DNA of 5,452 nt from JANLQX01 sp043775075 (GTDB taxonomy: Bacteria > Actinomycetota > Acidimicrobiia > Acidimicrobiales > JANYDT01), in the NCBI GenBank assembly GCA_043775075.1, contig JAYVSS010000369.1, positions 1 to 5,452 of the forward strand, written 5' to 3'. This document shows, one piece after another, positions 1-5,452 of this stretch (positions are counted from its first letter, which is position 1; each line of letters begins with the position of its first letter). The position numbers were made by a program, and so were the translations under genes. The notes below the pieces were generated by a model. That model was not told the origin of the DNA. It worked only from the letters and a program-made list of their open reading frames with translations, and ran no database searches.

Positions 1-588
1 GCGGCACGGCACGGCGCATCAATCACCGGGATGCACCTCAACATGGTCGTGGCCCGCCCACCCGATCCGGACAATCCGCTCGACGGTGTCACCGAGGAGG
101 AGATGGCCGACGTCGCTGCGCTCCAGGCATTCACCAAGAACGAGACCGGTTACCAAGCCATTCAGGGCACCCGACCCCAGACCCTCGCCTACGGACTGAC
201 CGACTCCCCCGCCGGCCTGGCCGGATGGATCCTGGAGAAGTTTCGTCAGTGGACCGATTGCGACGGCGACCCGTTCGCCGCCGTAACGATGGACCAGCTC
301 TGCACCAACCTCACGATCTATTGGGTGACCGGAACGATCAACTCTTCGACCCGCCTGTACTACGAGTCCCTCGGGCCGGGGCGGGGAGCCGGGTTTCCCA
401 ACTCGTCGGTGCCAACCGGATGCGCGATTTTCCCGAAAGAGCTGTACCGAGCGCCGAAAGCATGGGCGTCAAGCCGTTACGACATCCGCCACTGGACCAG
501 GTTCGAACACGGTGGACACTTCGCCGCCATGGAGCAACCCGATGCTCTCGTCGGTGATATGCGCGCATTCTTTCGATTGGTGCGATGA
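1..588 (+). CDS. Epoxide hydrolase, alpha/beta-hydrolase fold (5' end outside the window)
   Basis: This is the C-terminal part of a microsomal-type epoxide hydrolase, which opens epoxides to vicinal diols by way of an ester intermediate. The frame is open from base 1, and the text before the first ATG at 31 (reading ITGMHLNMV) matches the family's internal GIHLNMV segment. That ATG is therefore not the start, and the gene begins upstream. Visible family landmarks are the TGYQAIQGTRPQT segment with an oxyanion-type Tyr at 151-153, DSPAGLAGWILEKFRQWTD, and YWVTGTINSSTRLYYE with the second Tyr at 358-360. The expected charge-relay Glu lies in FPKE (439-441) and the catalytic His in HGGHF (517-519). 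These assignments follow mammalian microsomal epoxide hydrolase. The nucleophilic Asp and the N-terminal domain lie outside the window. The stop overlaps the next start by 4 bp (ATGA), so the two genes are probably cotranslated. The natural substrate cannot be told. The family call is strong. Confidence 0.93.
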   Translation, partial: AARHGASITGMHLNMVVARPPDPDNPLDGVTEEEMADVAALQAFTKNETGYQAIQGTRPQTLAYGLTDSPAGLAGWILEKFRQWTDCDGDPFAAVTMDQLCTNLTIYWVTGTINSSTRLYYESLGPGRGAGFPNSSVPTGCAIFPKELYRAPKAWASSRYDIRHWTRFEHGGHFAAMEQPDALVGDMRAFFRLVR

Positions 589-1352
589 TGAACACCGTGG
601 TTGACGCTGCCTTGATGCGAAGGGCAATCGCCGCCGACGCCGAGCGGATCGCCGAGTTGGCCACATCGCATCCCGCCACGCCAGTGCCCTCCTGCCCGGG
701 TTGGGACATTGCCCGCCTTGGCGGGCACCTCGGCCGGGTTCACCGCATGACCATCGGAGTCCTGACGAACACGGTTGATGGTTTCGCCGATGGCGATTCG
801 ATGGAGAAGCCACCGACCGACCCGGGCGCCATTCCCGACTTCGTGCGACGCGGGGCGGCCGAGCTAGACGCACTTCTTGCAGTGCGGGATCCGGAGTCAC
901 CCTGCTGGAACTTCCTCCACGAACCCATGCGCGCATACTTCTGGTTCCGTCGCCAGGCGCACGAGGCCGCGGTACACCGATGGGACGCCGAGAACGCCCT
1001 CACTCCCGGACTGATCGTCTGGTCGGTCGATCCCGAACTGGCCGTTGACGGCGTCGACGAGTACTGGGTCATGGCCCGCGAACGTCTGCTGCCCGCCCGC
1101 AACGTCGCCCACCTCGGAGGTTCGCTCCACTTACACGCCACCGACGTCACTGGCGAGTGGATGATCAAGATCGACAACGGCGTGCTCTGTGTCGATCATG
1201 GCCACGGCAAGGGCACGGCGGCGGTTCGTGGCGTGGCAAGCGATCTGTTCCTGGGTTTGTGGGGCCGGTACGACCTCCGCGACGAAGCGCGCTTCGAACA
1301 GTTCGGTGCAGCCAGTGTGATCGCCGCCGCAGTTGCCCTCGGGGGCACCTGA
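585..1352 (+). CDS. Maleylpyruvate isomerase family mycothiol-dependent enzyme (DinB/MDMPI fold)
   Basis: The protein has 255 residues, a normal length for this family, which pairs an N-terminal DinB-like metal-binding four-helix bundle with a smaller C-terminal MDMPI domain. The first domain shows the typical VPSCPGWDIARLGGHLGRVH block (residues 34-53) and a second block, RRQAHEAAVHRWDAE (122-136). The His48, Glu127 and His131 arrangement (H, then ExxxH) matches the zinc ligands of Corynebacterium maleylpyruvate isomerase. The C-terminal part has a GEW strand and the GVASDLFLGLWGRYD signature (about 216-230) of the second domain. Members use mycothiol as cofactor for isomerisation or thiol transfer, and most have no known substrate, so no specific reaction is claimed. 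The start is ATG at 585 inside the ATGA overlap with the epoxide hydrolase stop; a second ATG follows directly at 588. No clear Shine-Dalgarno is visible, so translation is probably coupled. The neighbouring epoxide hydrolase suggests electrophile detoxification or catabolism, which is inference. Confidence 0.9.
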   Translation: MMNTVVDAALMRRAIAADAERIAELATSHPATPVPSCPGWDIARLGGHLGRVHRMTIGVLTNTVDGFADGDSMEKPPTDPGAIPDFVRRGAAELDALLAVRDPESPCWNFLHEPMRAYFWFRRQAHEAAVHRWDAENALTPGLIVWSVDPELAVDGVDEYWVMARERLLPARNVAHLGGSLHLHATDVTGEWMIKIDNGVLCVDHGHGKGTAAVRGVASDLFLGLWGRYDLRDEARFEQFGAASVIAAAVALGGT

Positions 1353-1395
1353 TCGACCGACGCAGTCCGGATCCAGCCGTTCGTCGTACGCTTCT

Positions 1396-1788
1396 GTGAG
1401 GCCCTCACGTCCGCCCGGGCCGTCCATCGCCGCCCGCCTCGACGAACTCGGATTGGTCCTACCGCCCGCGTTCCCGCCGGCGGGGAACTACCTCAGCTGT
1501 GCCCGCACGGGTAACCTCCTGTTCGTTGGCGGACATGGTCCGGTCAACGGCCCGAACATGGTCACCGGCAAGGTGGGGTTCGTCCTCACTCTGGAGGAGG
1601 GCTACCAGGCGGCCCGCATGACGGCGTTGTCGCTACTGGCGACGATCGAGGCCGAGCTCGCCGGGCTTGGTGGGTTCGACTTCGTTCGTCGGATCGTGAA
1701 GGTCTTCGGCATGGAGAACGTCGCCCCCGGGTTCAACCAAACCCCGGCGGTGATCAACGGCTGCTCCGTCCTTCGAGTCCCGCGCTAG
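1396..1788 (+). CDS. RidA/YjgF/UK114-family protein, C-terminally truncated
   Basis: The translated product belongs to the RidA superfamily, which includes enamine/imine deaminases. It matches the subgroup that opens with RLDELGLVLPPAFPPAGNY. Further matches are RTGNLLFVGGHGPVNG, VTGKVGFVLTLEEGYQAAR and a long helix ending in IVKVFGMENVAPGF, then PAVINGCS. In this subgroup the text after VINGxS normally continues about 35-40 residues (DLLVEVFGE, then a HARSAVG block and a VEVEAI strand). Here it stops at VLRVPR. The lost part holds the conserved Arg that binds the substrate carboxylate in RidA enzymes and the last beta strand, so the protein may be inactive or refolded. GTG 1396 is chosen as start because it puts about 14 residues before the conserved RLDELG. 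A TTG at 1333 is also in frame but overlaps the previous gene and adds an atypical Ser/Pro-rich tail. No strong ribosome binding site is seen at either. The 3' end overlaps the convergent oxidoreductase gene by 35 bp. It could also be a pseudogene. Confidence 0.78.
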   Translation: MRPSRPPGPSIAARLDELGLVLPPAFPPAGNYLSCARTGNLLFVGGHGPVNGPNMVTGKVGFVLTLEEGYQAARMTALSLLATIEAELAGLGGFDFVRRIVKVFGMENVAPGFNQTPAVINGCSVLRVPR

Positions 1789-2749
1789 CCCTCGCCGCGT
1801 CGAGGACGGCGGCCGTCAGGCGGGACTCCGCCAGTGGTAGCACCCACCCCGGGCCCCCGCGAACGACCGAGGAGAACTCCTCGACCATCACCCGGTACGG
1901 GTCGACGGCCGGGACGCTGATCCGTTCCGTTACCGTCCGACCGGTGATGACGAGTTCGGTGTCATCGTCCTTCCACGAGGTGTACGGGGCGTCTCGCATC
2001 TCGATCGTGCCCCCGTCGCCCGAGATCACCAGCCACTGGCTTTCGTCGGCCGTGATGCCAACGTGGATCTCGGCCTCGGCGTCGCCCACGCCGGGTGCCG
2101 ACCATCGCATGGATAGCCGGGTGTCGACGTCGACGCCCGTCGCCCCGTACTCCCACTCGGCCAACACCGCGTCGGGCGCCCCTCGGCCGACGCTCCATAG
2201 GCAGGCCGAGACGGCGTAGCACCCGACGTCGTACAGCGCGCCCCCACCGCGGGCGGGATCGAGGCGGTAGTTGCCGTCGAACTGTCCGCCAAAAGTAAAA
2301 CCGGCGGACACGTGACGCACCGGACCGATGTCGGCCAGACGTCGCTGGGCGAGGCCGATCCGGGGATGCCATCGGTACCAGCTCGCCTCCATTATCAGGA
2401 GCTGACCGGCGGCAGCACCCATCTCGTCGACCTCCACCGCCGTCAACCCGAGTGGTTTCTCGCACAGCACGTGCTTGCCCGCCCGGAGGGCCGCAACGGT
2501 CCACGGAAGGTGGGCCTCGTTACTCAGGGAGATGTATACCGCCTCGACGTCGTCATCGTCGAGCACGTCGCTATAACGGTTGTATGCGCGCTTCGGACTC
2601 AGGGCGATTGCCCGATCGAGGTCTCGGGCCGCCGCCGCCTGCAGAACAGCACCATCGGCGGCGTGGACGGCCGGACCGAGCGCCGCCGTCGCCACCATTC
2701 CGGCACCGAGAAAGCCCCACCGGAGCGGCGCAACCGTCGGACCCGTCAC
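1754..2749 (-). CDS. Gfo/Idh/MocA family NAD(P)-dependent oxidoreductase
   Basis: The protein has 331 residues, the usual length for this two-domain family. An N-terminal Rossmann domain opens with LRWGFLGAGMVA (dinucleotide-binding glycines, residues 9-20). It continues through VEAVYISLSNEAH (68-80) to CEKPLG (96-101), whose Lys98 is the conserved catalytic/cofactor Lys. The C-terminal alpha/beta domain begins with MEASWYRWHP (120-129) and contains RGGGALYDVGCYAVS (167-181), with Asp174 and Tyr178 at the active site. The MEAxxxRxHP and DVGCY signatures are those of the dihydrodiol-dehydrogenase/glucose-fructose-oxidoreductase branch, so a sugar or diol/polyol substrate is likely, but the exact one is unknown. 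The start is GTG at 2749, immediately before the Rossmann strand. It overlaps the stop of the upstream gene in a GTGA, pointing to one operon with translational coupling. The frame stays open further upstream to 3220, but that stretch is arginine-rich noise antisense or out of frame to the upstream gene. Its 3' end overlaps the RidA gene tail to tail. Confidence 0.9.
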   Translation of the reverse strand: MTGPTVAPLRWGFLGAGMVATAALGPAVHAADGAVLQAAAARDLDRAIALSPKRAYNRYSDVLDDDDVEAVYISLSNEAHLPWTVAALRAGKHVLCEKPLGLTAVEVDEMGAAAGQLLIMEASWYRWHPRIGLAQRRLADIGPVRHVSAGFTFGGQFDGNYRLDPARGGGALYDVGCYAVSACLWSVGRGAPDAVLAEWEYGATGVDVDTRLSMRWSAPGVGDAEAEIHVGITADESQWLVISGDGGTIEMRDAPYTSWKDDDTELVITGRTVTERISVPAVDPYRVMVEEFSSVVRGGPGWVLPLAESRLTAAVLDAARASAGLEGRSSR

Positions 2750-4362
2750 CGCGTCGGCGGCGGAACCGGACGGCCGTGATCGGCGGCTGACATCGTGGCC
2801 GCCTGCATGACCGCGACGTTGCGGCGGCTCCCCTCGGGAGTAACCGACATCGGCTCGCCGGCGAGCAGGTGGCCGGCCAGTTCTCGGTGAAACGGCTGCG
2901 GCGGCGGTGGGGGGACAGCGAGGCGGGTTTGCGAGCCGTCGGCGCTGAACAGCGTCAGGGCAGCATCGGCCTCCGACACGGCGAAGCGATCTTCCATCGC
3001 CAACCCGATGGGTGACCGACTCACGATGCGTTCCTGCTGCCACTCGCCGATCATGCCGCCCTCGGATCCGAGCACGTAGAACTTCGGCTTGCGCACCGCA
3101 GCCAGATCGGAATGAGTGAACTCTGCCTCCACGCCGTCGACGAAGTGGAGCAGGACCCGCGTGTGGTCGGCGTTGGTCACGTCGTGCCACACCCGTTTGT
3201 GAGCGGTGGCCGACACCCACTCGACGTCTTGCCCGAACAGGTCGAGGACCCAGTCCAGGTAGTGGCTGCCCCAGTCGTAGATCGCTCCCCCGCTGACGGT
3301 CTCATCGGAGTGCCAGTAGTTGCACGGATGGCCATAGCCCCCGATAAAGCTCTCCAGATGGAACACTTCACCGAGCCGACCGCCACGCACGGCGCGTTTG
3401 AGCGCCAGATAGTCGGCATCCCACCGGCGGTTTTGGTAGACGGCCAGCGTGAGACTCGCCGCCTTGGCCGCAGCAATCTGGCGATCGGCCTCGGCGACGG
3501 TGATGCAGAATGGCTTCTCCACGACGACGTGCTTACCGGCGTCGAGCGCCCGAAGCACCCAATCGGCGTGCGTGTTCGGCGGGGTCGAGACGATCACCAG
3601 ATCGATACCTTCGTCGGCCAATAACTCGGTCCCGCCGCGGCGCCCGCGGACGTCGGGCGAGTACTCGCGAGCGGCGTCGACACGAAGCGGATTGGGATCG
3701 GCGATGGCCGCGAGCTCGAGACCGGCGGTGAGGTTGATCGCCCGGGCGTGCTCGTGTCCGATAGCACCGTAACCGAGCATGCCGACGCGCACGACCGGTC
3801 CATCGCAGTGACCCGAGATCCGTCGTAGCAACCGGTACACAAGACGATGGAACGTGGGGTCGGCCAGGGTCGACGGTGCCGACCCGAAGGTCAATGCCCC
3901 CACCGATGTCGACTCGCGCCAGGTGGCAACCGCATGATCCGTGAACGCATGGTTGGCCGTGAGCACCTGCTCCACGTCTTCCCCGATGCAGTCGACCAGC
4001 GGCCACCGGTCGGTGAACAGCAGGTCACCATCCGGCCGGGCCATGACCTCTCCGGCGTCACGTCCCGGCCGGACGCGCACCTCATGGATTGGCAGCAGTC
4101 GTCCGAACACCAGGCCGGCCGCCGCCATGAGTCGCTCGCTCAGGTCCGGACCCACGACGAGGACCGGTACGCCCGAGGATGCGGCCGCCATTGCCGCGTC
4201 TTCGAGCGACGACCGCAGAACCGGCGGTACAAGAACGACGATCGCATCGGCGGCCGGGTCCGCGGTGTGGTTGACGATCGCCCCGCAACGTTCCAGGTAA
4301 GCAACGAGCCCGACAACGGGCTCGTCCGAGAGGACATTGACACGCAAGGCGTGAGAAATCAC
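2746..4362 (-). CDS. Two-domain protein: ThuA/GATase-like N-terminal domain fused to a Gfo/Idh/MocA oxidoreductase
   Basis: The protein has 538 residues, about 190 more than a standard Gfo/Idh/MocA enzyme. From residue 191 the oxidoreductase is clear: VRVGMLGYGAIGHEHA (Rossmann glycines), LVIVSTPPNTHADWV, VEKPF (281-285, Lys283), then YQNRRWDADY (309-318). Next comes SGGAIYDWGSHYLDWVLDLFG with Asp363 and His367 as probable catalytic residues. The C-terminus (FHRELAGHLLAGEP) is typical of the family. Residues 6-185 form a separate unit. It alternates hydrophobic strands and helices (ADAIVVLVPP, GVPVLVVGPDLSERLM), then has PIHEVRVRPG and ends with VGALTFGSAPSTLADPTFHRLVYRLLR. This resembles the close of ThuA-like/class I glutamine-amidotransferase-like domains, but that call is tentative. 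A VPPPPPQP run sits at 483-490. The start is GTG at 4362; an in-frame TAG lies 15 nt upstream, so it cannot begin earlier. There is no leader or Shine-Dalgarno. It is the first gene of an operon with the oxidoreductase at 1754-2749. The substrate is unknown, with a carbohydrate or polyol most likely. Confidence 0.88.
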   Translation of the reverse strand: MISHALRVNVLSDEPVVGLVAYLERCGAIVNHTADPAADAIVVLVPPVLRSSLEDAAMAAASSGVPVLVVGPDLSERLMAAAGLVFGRLLPIHEVRVRPGRDAGEVMARPDGDLLFTDRWPLVDCIGEDVEQVLTANHAFTDHAVATWRESTSVGALTFGSAPSTLADPTFHRLVYRLLRRISGHCDGPVVRVGMLGYGAIGHEHARAINLTAGLELAAIADPNPLRVDAAREYSPDVRGRRGGTELLADEGIDLVIVSTPPNTHADWVLRALDAGKHVVVEKPFCITVAEADRQIAAAKAASLTLAVYQNRRWDADYLALKRAVRGGRLGEVFHLESFIGGYGHPCNYWHSDETVSGGAIYDWGSHYLDWVLDLFGQDVEWVSATAHKRVWHDVTNADHTRVLLHFVDGVEAEFTHSDLAAVRKPKFYVLGSEGGMIGEWQQERIVSRSPIGLAMEDRFAVSEADAALTLFSADGSQTRLAVPPPPPQPFHRELAGHLLAGEPMSVTPEGSRRNVAVMQAATMSAADHGRPVPPPTR

Positions 4363-4368
4363 CAGGTC

Positions 4369-4374
4369 AGGCTA
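4369..4374 (-). promoter_or_regulatory. Candidate -10 box for leaderless transcription of the oxidoreductase operon
   Basis: On the minus strand the hexamer TAGCCT (pattern TANNNT) is followed by exactly 6 nt and then the GTG start at 4362. This places the box at -12 to -7 if transcription begins on the first base of the start codon, the standard layout of leaderless actinobacterial genes. The gene also has no Shine-Dalgarno. A GGAACT sequence 17 nt further upstream (4392-4397) could serve as a -35 region, but this is weak. The same TAG is the in-frame stop that limits the gene start. Confidence 0.5.
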
Positions 4375-4420
4375 GGCGGGACCGGAGACCTAGTTCCTGC
4401 GCCCCGCTGACCTCGCCGAT

Positions 4421-4493
4421 CTGCTCGACGCCATCGACCGTTTCACTACTCTTGGTGGTGCTGGAACGAGGGATTTCTCCCGCAGTCGAGCAG
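4421..4493. repeat. 9-bp inverted repeat in the divergent intergenic region
   Basis: The arm CTGCTCGAC (4421-4429) is repeated in perfect inverted form as GTCGAGCAG (4485-4493). The arms are separated by 55 nt, with about 64 nt between centres, close to six helical turns. The right arm ends one base before the candidate -10 box of the downstream gene, so a protein bound there could control transcription. Separately, AGGTCAG (4364-4370) and CTGACCT (4407-4413) form a 7-bp inverted pair on the left side of the same region. Whether any of these are operators is unknown; chance occurrence in GC-rich DNA is possible. Confidence 0.4.
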
Positions 4494-4494
4494 G

Positions 4495-4500
4495 TACGTT
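4495..4500 (+). promoter_or_regulatory. Candidate -10 box for leaderless transcription of the saccharopine-dehydrogenase-like gene
   Basis: The hexamer TACGTT (pattern TANNNT) is followed by GGGTCG and then the ATG at 4507. The box therefore sits at -12 to -7 relative to a start on the A of ATG, the same geometry as on the opposite strand. No good Shine-Dalgarno precedes the ATG, which agrees with a leaderless message. No convincing -35 element is seen. Confidence 0.5.
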
Positions 4501-4506
4501 GGGTCG

Positions 4507-5452
4507 ATGGCCATCCTTCAGATCGGCGCTGGTGGCGTCGGATGGGTCGTGGCGCACAAGCTTGCTCAAAACAACGATGTGTTCGGAGACATCGTTCTTG
4601 CGTCCCGAACCCTGACCAAAGCACAAACGATTCTCGACAGCATCGAACGCAAGGGCAATCGAAAACGTTCTGAGTTACCGATTCGGTGTGAGCAGATCGA
4701 CGCTTCCGATTTGGTGGCGTTGGTCGAACTCATCGGGCGGGTGCGCCCCTCGCTGGTCATCAATGTTGGGCCGCCAGGCATTAACGCCAACGTGATGTCT
4801 GCGTGCCTGGAAGCGGGCGTGAGCTACCTCGATACTTCTGTCTCAGTCGACCTGTGCAGCCCGGGCCAACAAGTCCCCAACGCGTACGACGAACAGTGGG
4901 CGCAGCGCGAAGCCTTCGAGAACTCGGGGATCACCGCGATACTTGGTGCTGGTTTCGACCCGGGTGTGGTCAACGTCTATTGCGCTCATGCCATCAGCAC
5001 GCTGTTTGACAGCATCGAGACGATCGACATCGTCGACGTCAACGCCGGTACCCACGGTCGACGTTTCGCCACCAACTTCGATCCGGAGACGAACCTTCTC
5101 GAGATTCAAGGGGACTCGTTTTATTGGGACGATGGACGCTGGAAGAGCGCACCGTGCCACACCCGCTCAATGGAGTTCAATTTTCCCGAAGTTGGAAGCC
5201 ATCGGCTGTATTCAATGGCTCACGATGAGGTCCGTTCGTTGGCCGAATATCTTCCAGCCAAGCGGATCGAATTTTGGATGGCATTTGCTGAAAGCTATCT
5301 CAAGTACTTCCAGTGCCTACGTGATATTGGACTTCTGTCGCCGACCCCGGTAACCACGTCAGACGGGGTGACCGTGGCCCCGCTTAAGCTCCTCAAGGCG
5401 CTCCTTCCGGACCCCACATCTCTGGCCGCAGAATATACCGGGCGCACCTGCA
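4507..5452 (+). CDS. Saccharopine dehydrogenase family protein, carboxynorspermidine-dehydrogenase-like (3' end outside the window)
   Basis: The first 315 residues are present of a family that usually runs to about 400. The ATG at 4507 leads straight into a Rossmann motif (GAGGVG, residues 7-12), followed by VVAHKLAQNNDVFGDIVLASRT. Family landmarks continue with LVINVGPP, ACLEAGVSYLDT (100-110), ITAILGAGFDPGVVNVYCA and IDIVDVNAGTHGRRFATNFDPE. Later come FPEVG (226-230), RIEFWMAF (253-260), and LKLLKALLPDPTSL near the end. This set is typical of NADPH-dependent carboxynorspermidine/carboxyspermidine dehydrogenases. These condense aspartate semialdehyde with a diamine in the alternative norspermidine/spermidine route; a decarboxylase gene would be expected nearby. 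The segment after VINV normally contains LPYQD and here reads GPPGIN, so the substrate may differ. Sampled lines run about 48-62% GC against about 75% in a sampled line of the oxidoreductase operon, and A/T-ending codons are more common. It diverges from that operon over 144 bp. Confidence 0.88.
   Translation, partial: MAILQIGAGGVGWVVAHKLAQNNDVFGDIVLASRTLTKAQTILDSIERKGNRKRSELPIRCEQIDASDLVALVELIGRVRPSLVINVGPPGINANVMSACLEAGVSYLDTSVSVDLCSPGQQVPNAYDEQWAQREAFENSGITAILGAGFDPGVVNVYCAHAISTLFDSIETIDIVDVNAGTHGRRFATNFDPETNLLEIQGDSFYWDDGRWKSAPCHTRSMEFNFPEVGSHRLYSMAHDEVRSLAEYLPAKRIEFWMAFAESYLKYFQCLRDIGLLSPTPVTTSDGVTVAPLKLLKALLPDPTSLAAEYTGRTC

Noticed and set aside
1333..1395. TTG start at 1333 for the RidA-family gene
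   Set aside because: The extra 21 residues are Ser/Pro/Arg-rich, absent from the family and overlap the previous gene; GTG 1396 gives a family-like N-terminus, although this choice is not certain.
1804..1816. Short GC-rich palindrome (GACGG, 3-nt loop, CCGTC) near the convergent gene ends as a terminator
   Set aside because: It has only a 5-bp stem, no following T-run on either strand, and lies inside the coding end of the oxidoreductase gene.
2750..3220. Extension of the 1754-2749 oxidoreductase frame upstream to give a 488-residue protein
   Set aside because: The extra 157 residues are arginine/proline-rich without family similarity and lie wholly inside the upstream oxidoreductase gene in another frame. 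The Rossmann domain begins right after GTG 2749.
3847..4410. Plus-strand open frame of 187 codons opposite the fused oxidoreductase
   Set aside because: It is a GC-rich antisense shadow of a strongly supported gene; the composition is noise-like and no domain is visible.
4367..4624. Minus-strand open frame of 85 codons across the intergenic region
   Set aside because: It mostly overlaps the well-supported saccharopine-dehydrogenase-like gene on the other strand and shows no recognisable motif.
4943..5353. Plus-strand open frame of 136 codons inside the saccharopine-dehydrogenase-like gene
   Set aside because: It lies in a different frame of a gene whose motifs run continuously through this stretch; the product is Ser/Thr/Arg-rich and unlike any family.

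Overview
The window is high-GC DNA that is almost entirely coding. It holds six protein genes, two of them cut by the window edges. A mycothiol-dependent-type enzyme, GTG starts, 4-bp stop/start overlaps and two TANNNT boxes placed for leaderless transcription together suggest an actinobacterium. The lineage cannot be fixed further from the sequence alone. No RNA genes, CRISPR arrays, insertion sequences or phage genes were seen.

Left part, plus strand (1-1788). The C-terminal two thirds or so of an epoxide hydrolase overlaps by 4 bp with a complete metal-dependent maleylpyruvate-isomerase/DinB-type mycothiol-dependent enzyme. A short gap separates these from a RidA/YjgF-family gene whose C-terminal end is missing. 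The first two look translationally coupled, and all three would fit handling of reactive electrophiles or enamines.

Middle part, minus strand (1754-4362). Two Gfo/Idh/MocA NAD(P)-dependent oxidoreductases overlap by 4 bp and so form an operon transcribed right to left. The first one (2746-4362) is unusually long because it carries an extra N-terminal domain of about 185 residues that looks like a ThuA/glutamine-amidotransferase-type fold. The second (1754-2749) is of ordinary length, is closest to the dihydrodiol-dehydrogenase/GFO branch, and runs tail-to-tail into the truncated RidA gene with a 35-bp overlap.

Right part, plus strand (4507-5452, cut by the window end). This is a saccharopine-dehydrogenase-fold gene resembling carboxynorspermidine/carboxyspermidine dehydrogenases of alternative polyamine synthesis, with altered residues at a normally conserved position. 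Its base composition is less GC-rich than its neighbours. It diverges from the oxidoreductase operon across a 144-bp intergenic region. Both sides of that region carry a TANNNT box exactly 6 nt before the start codon, and a 9-bp inverted repeat spans much of it.

The points most worth a second look are the fused ThuA-like/Gfo-Idh-MocA protein, the RidA gene truncated at its convergent overlap, and the paired leaderless-type promoters. No clearly novel multi-gene system is evident.
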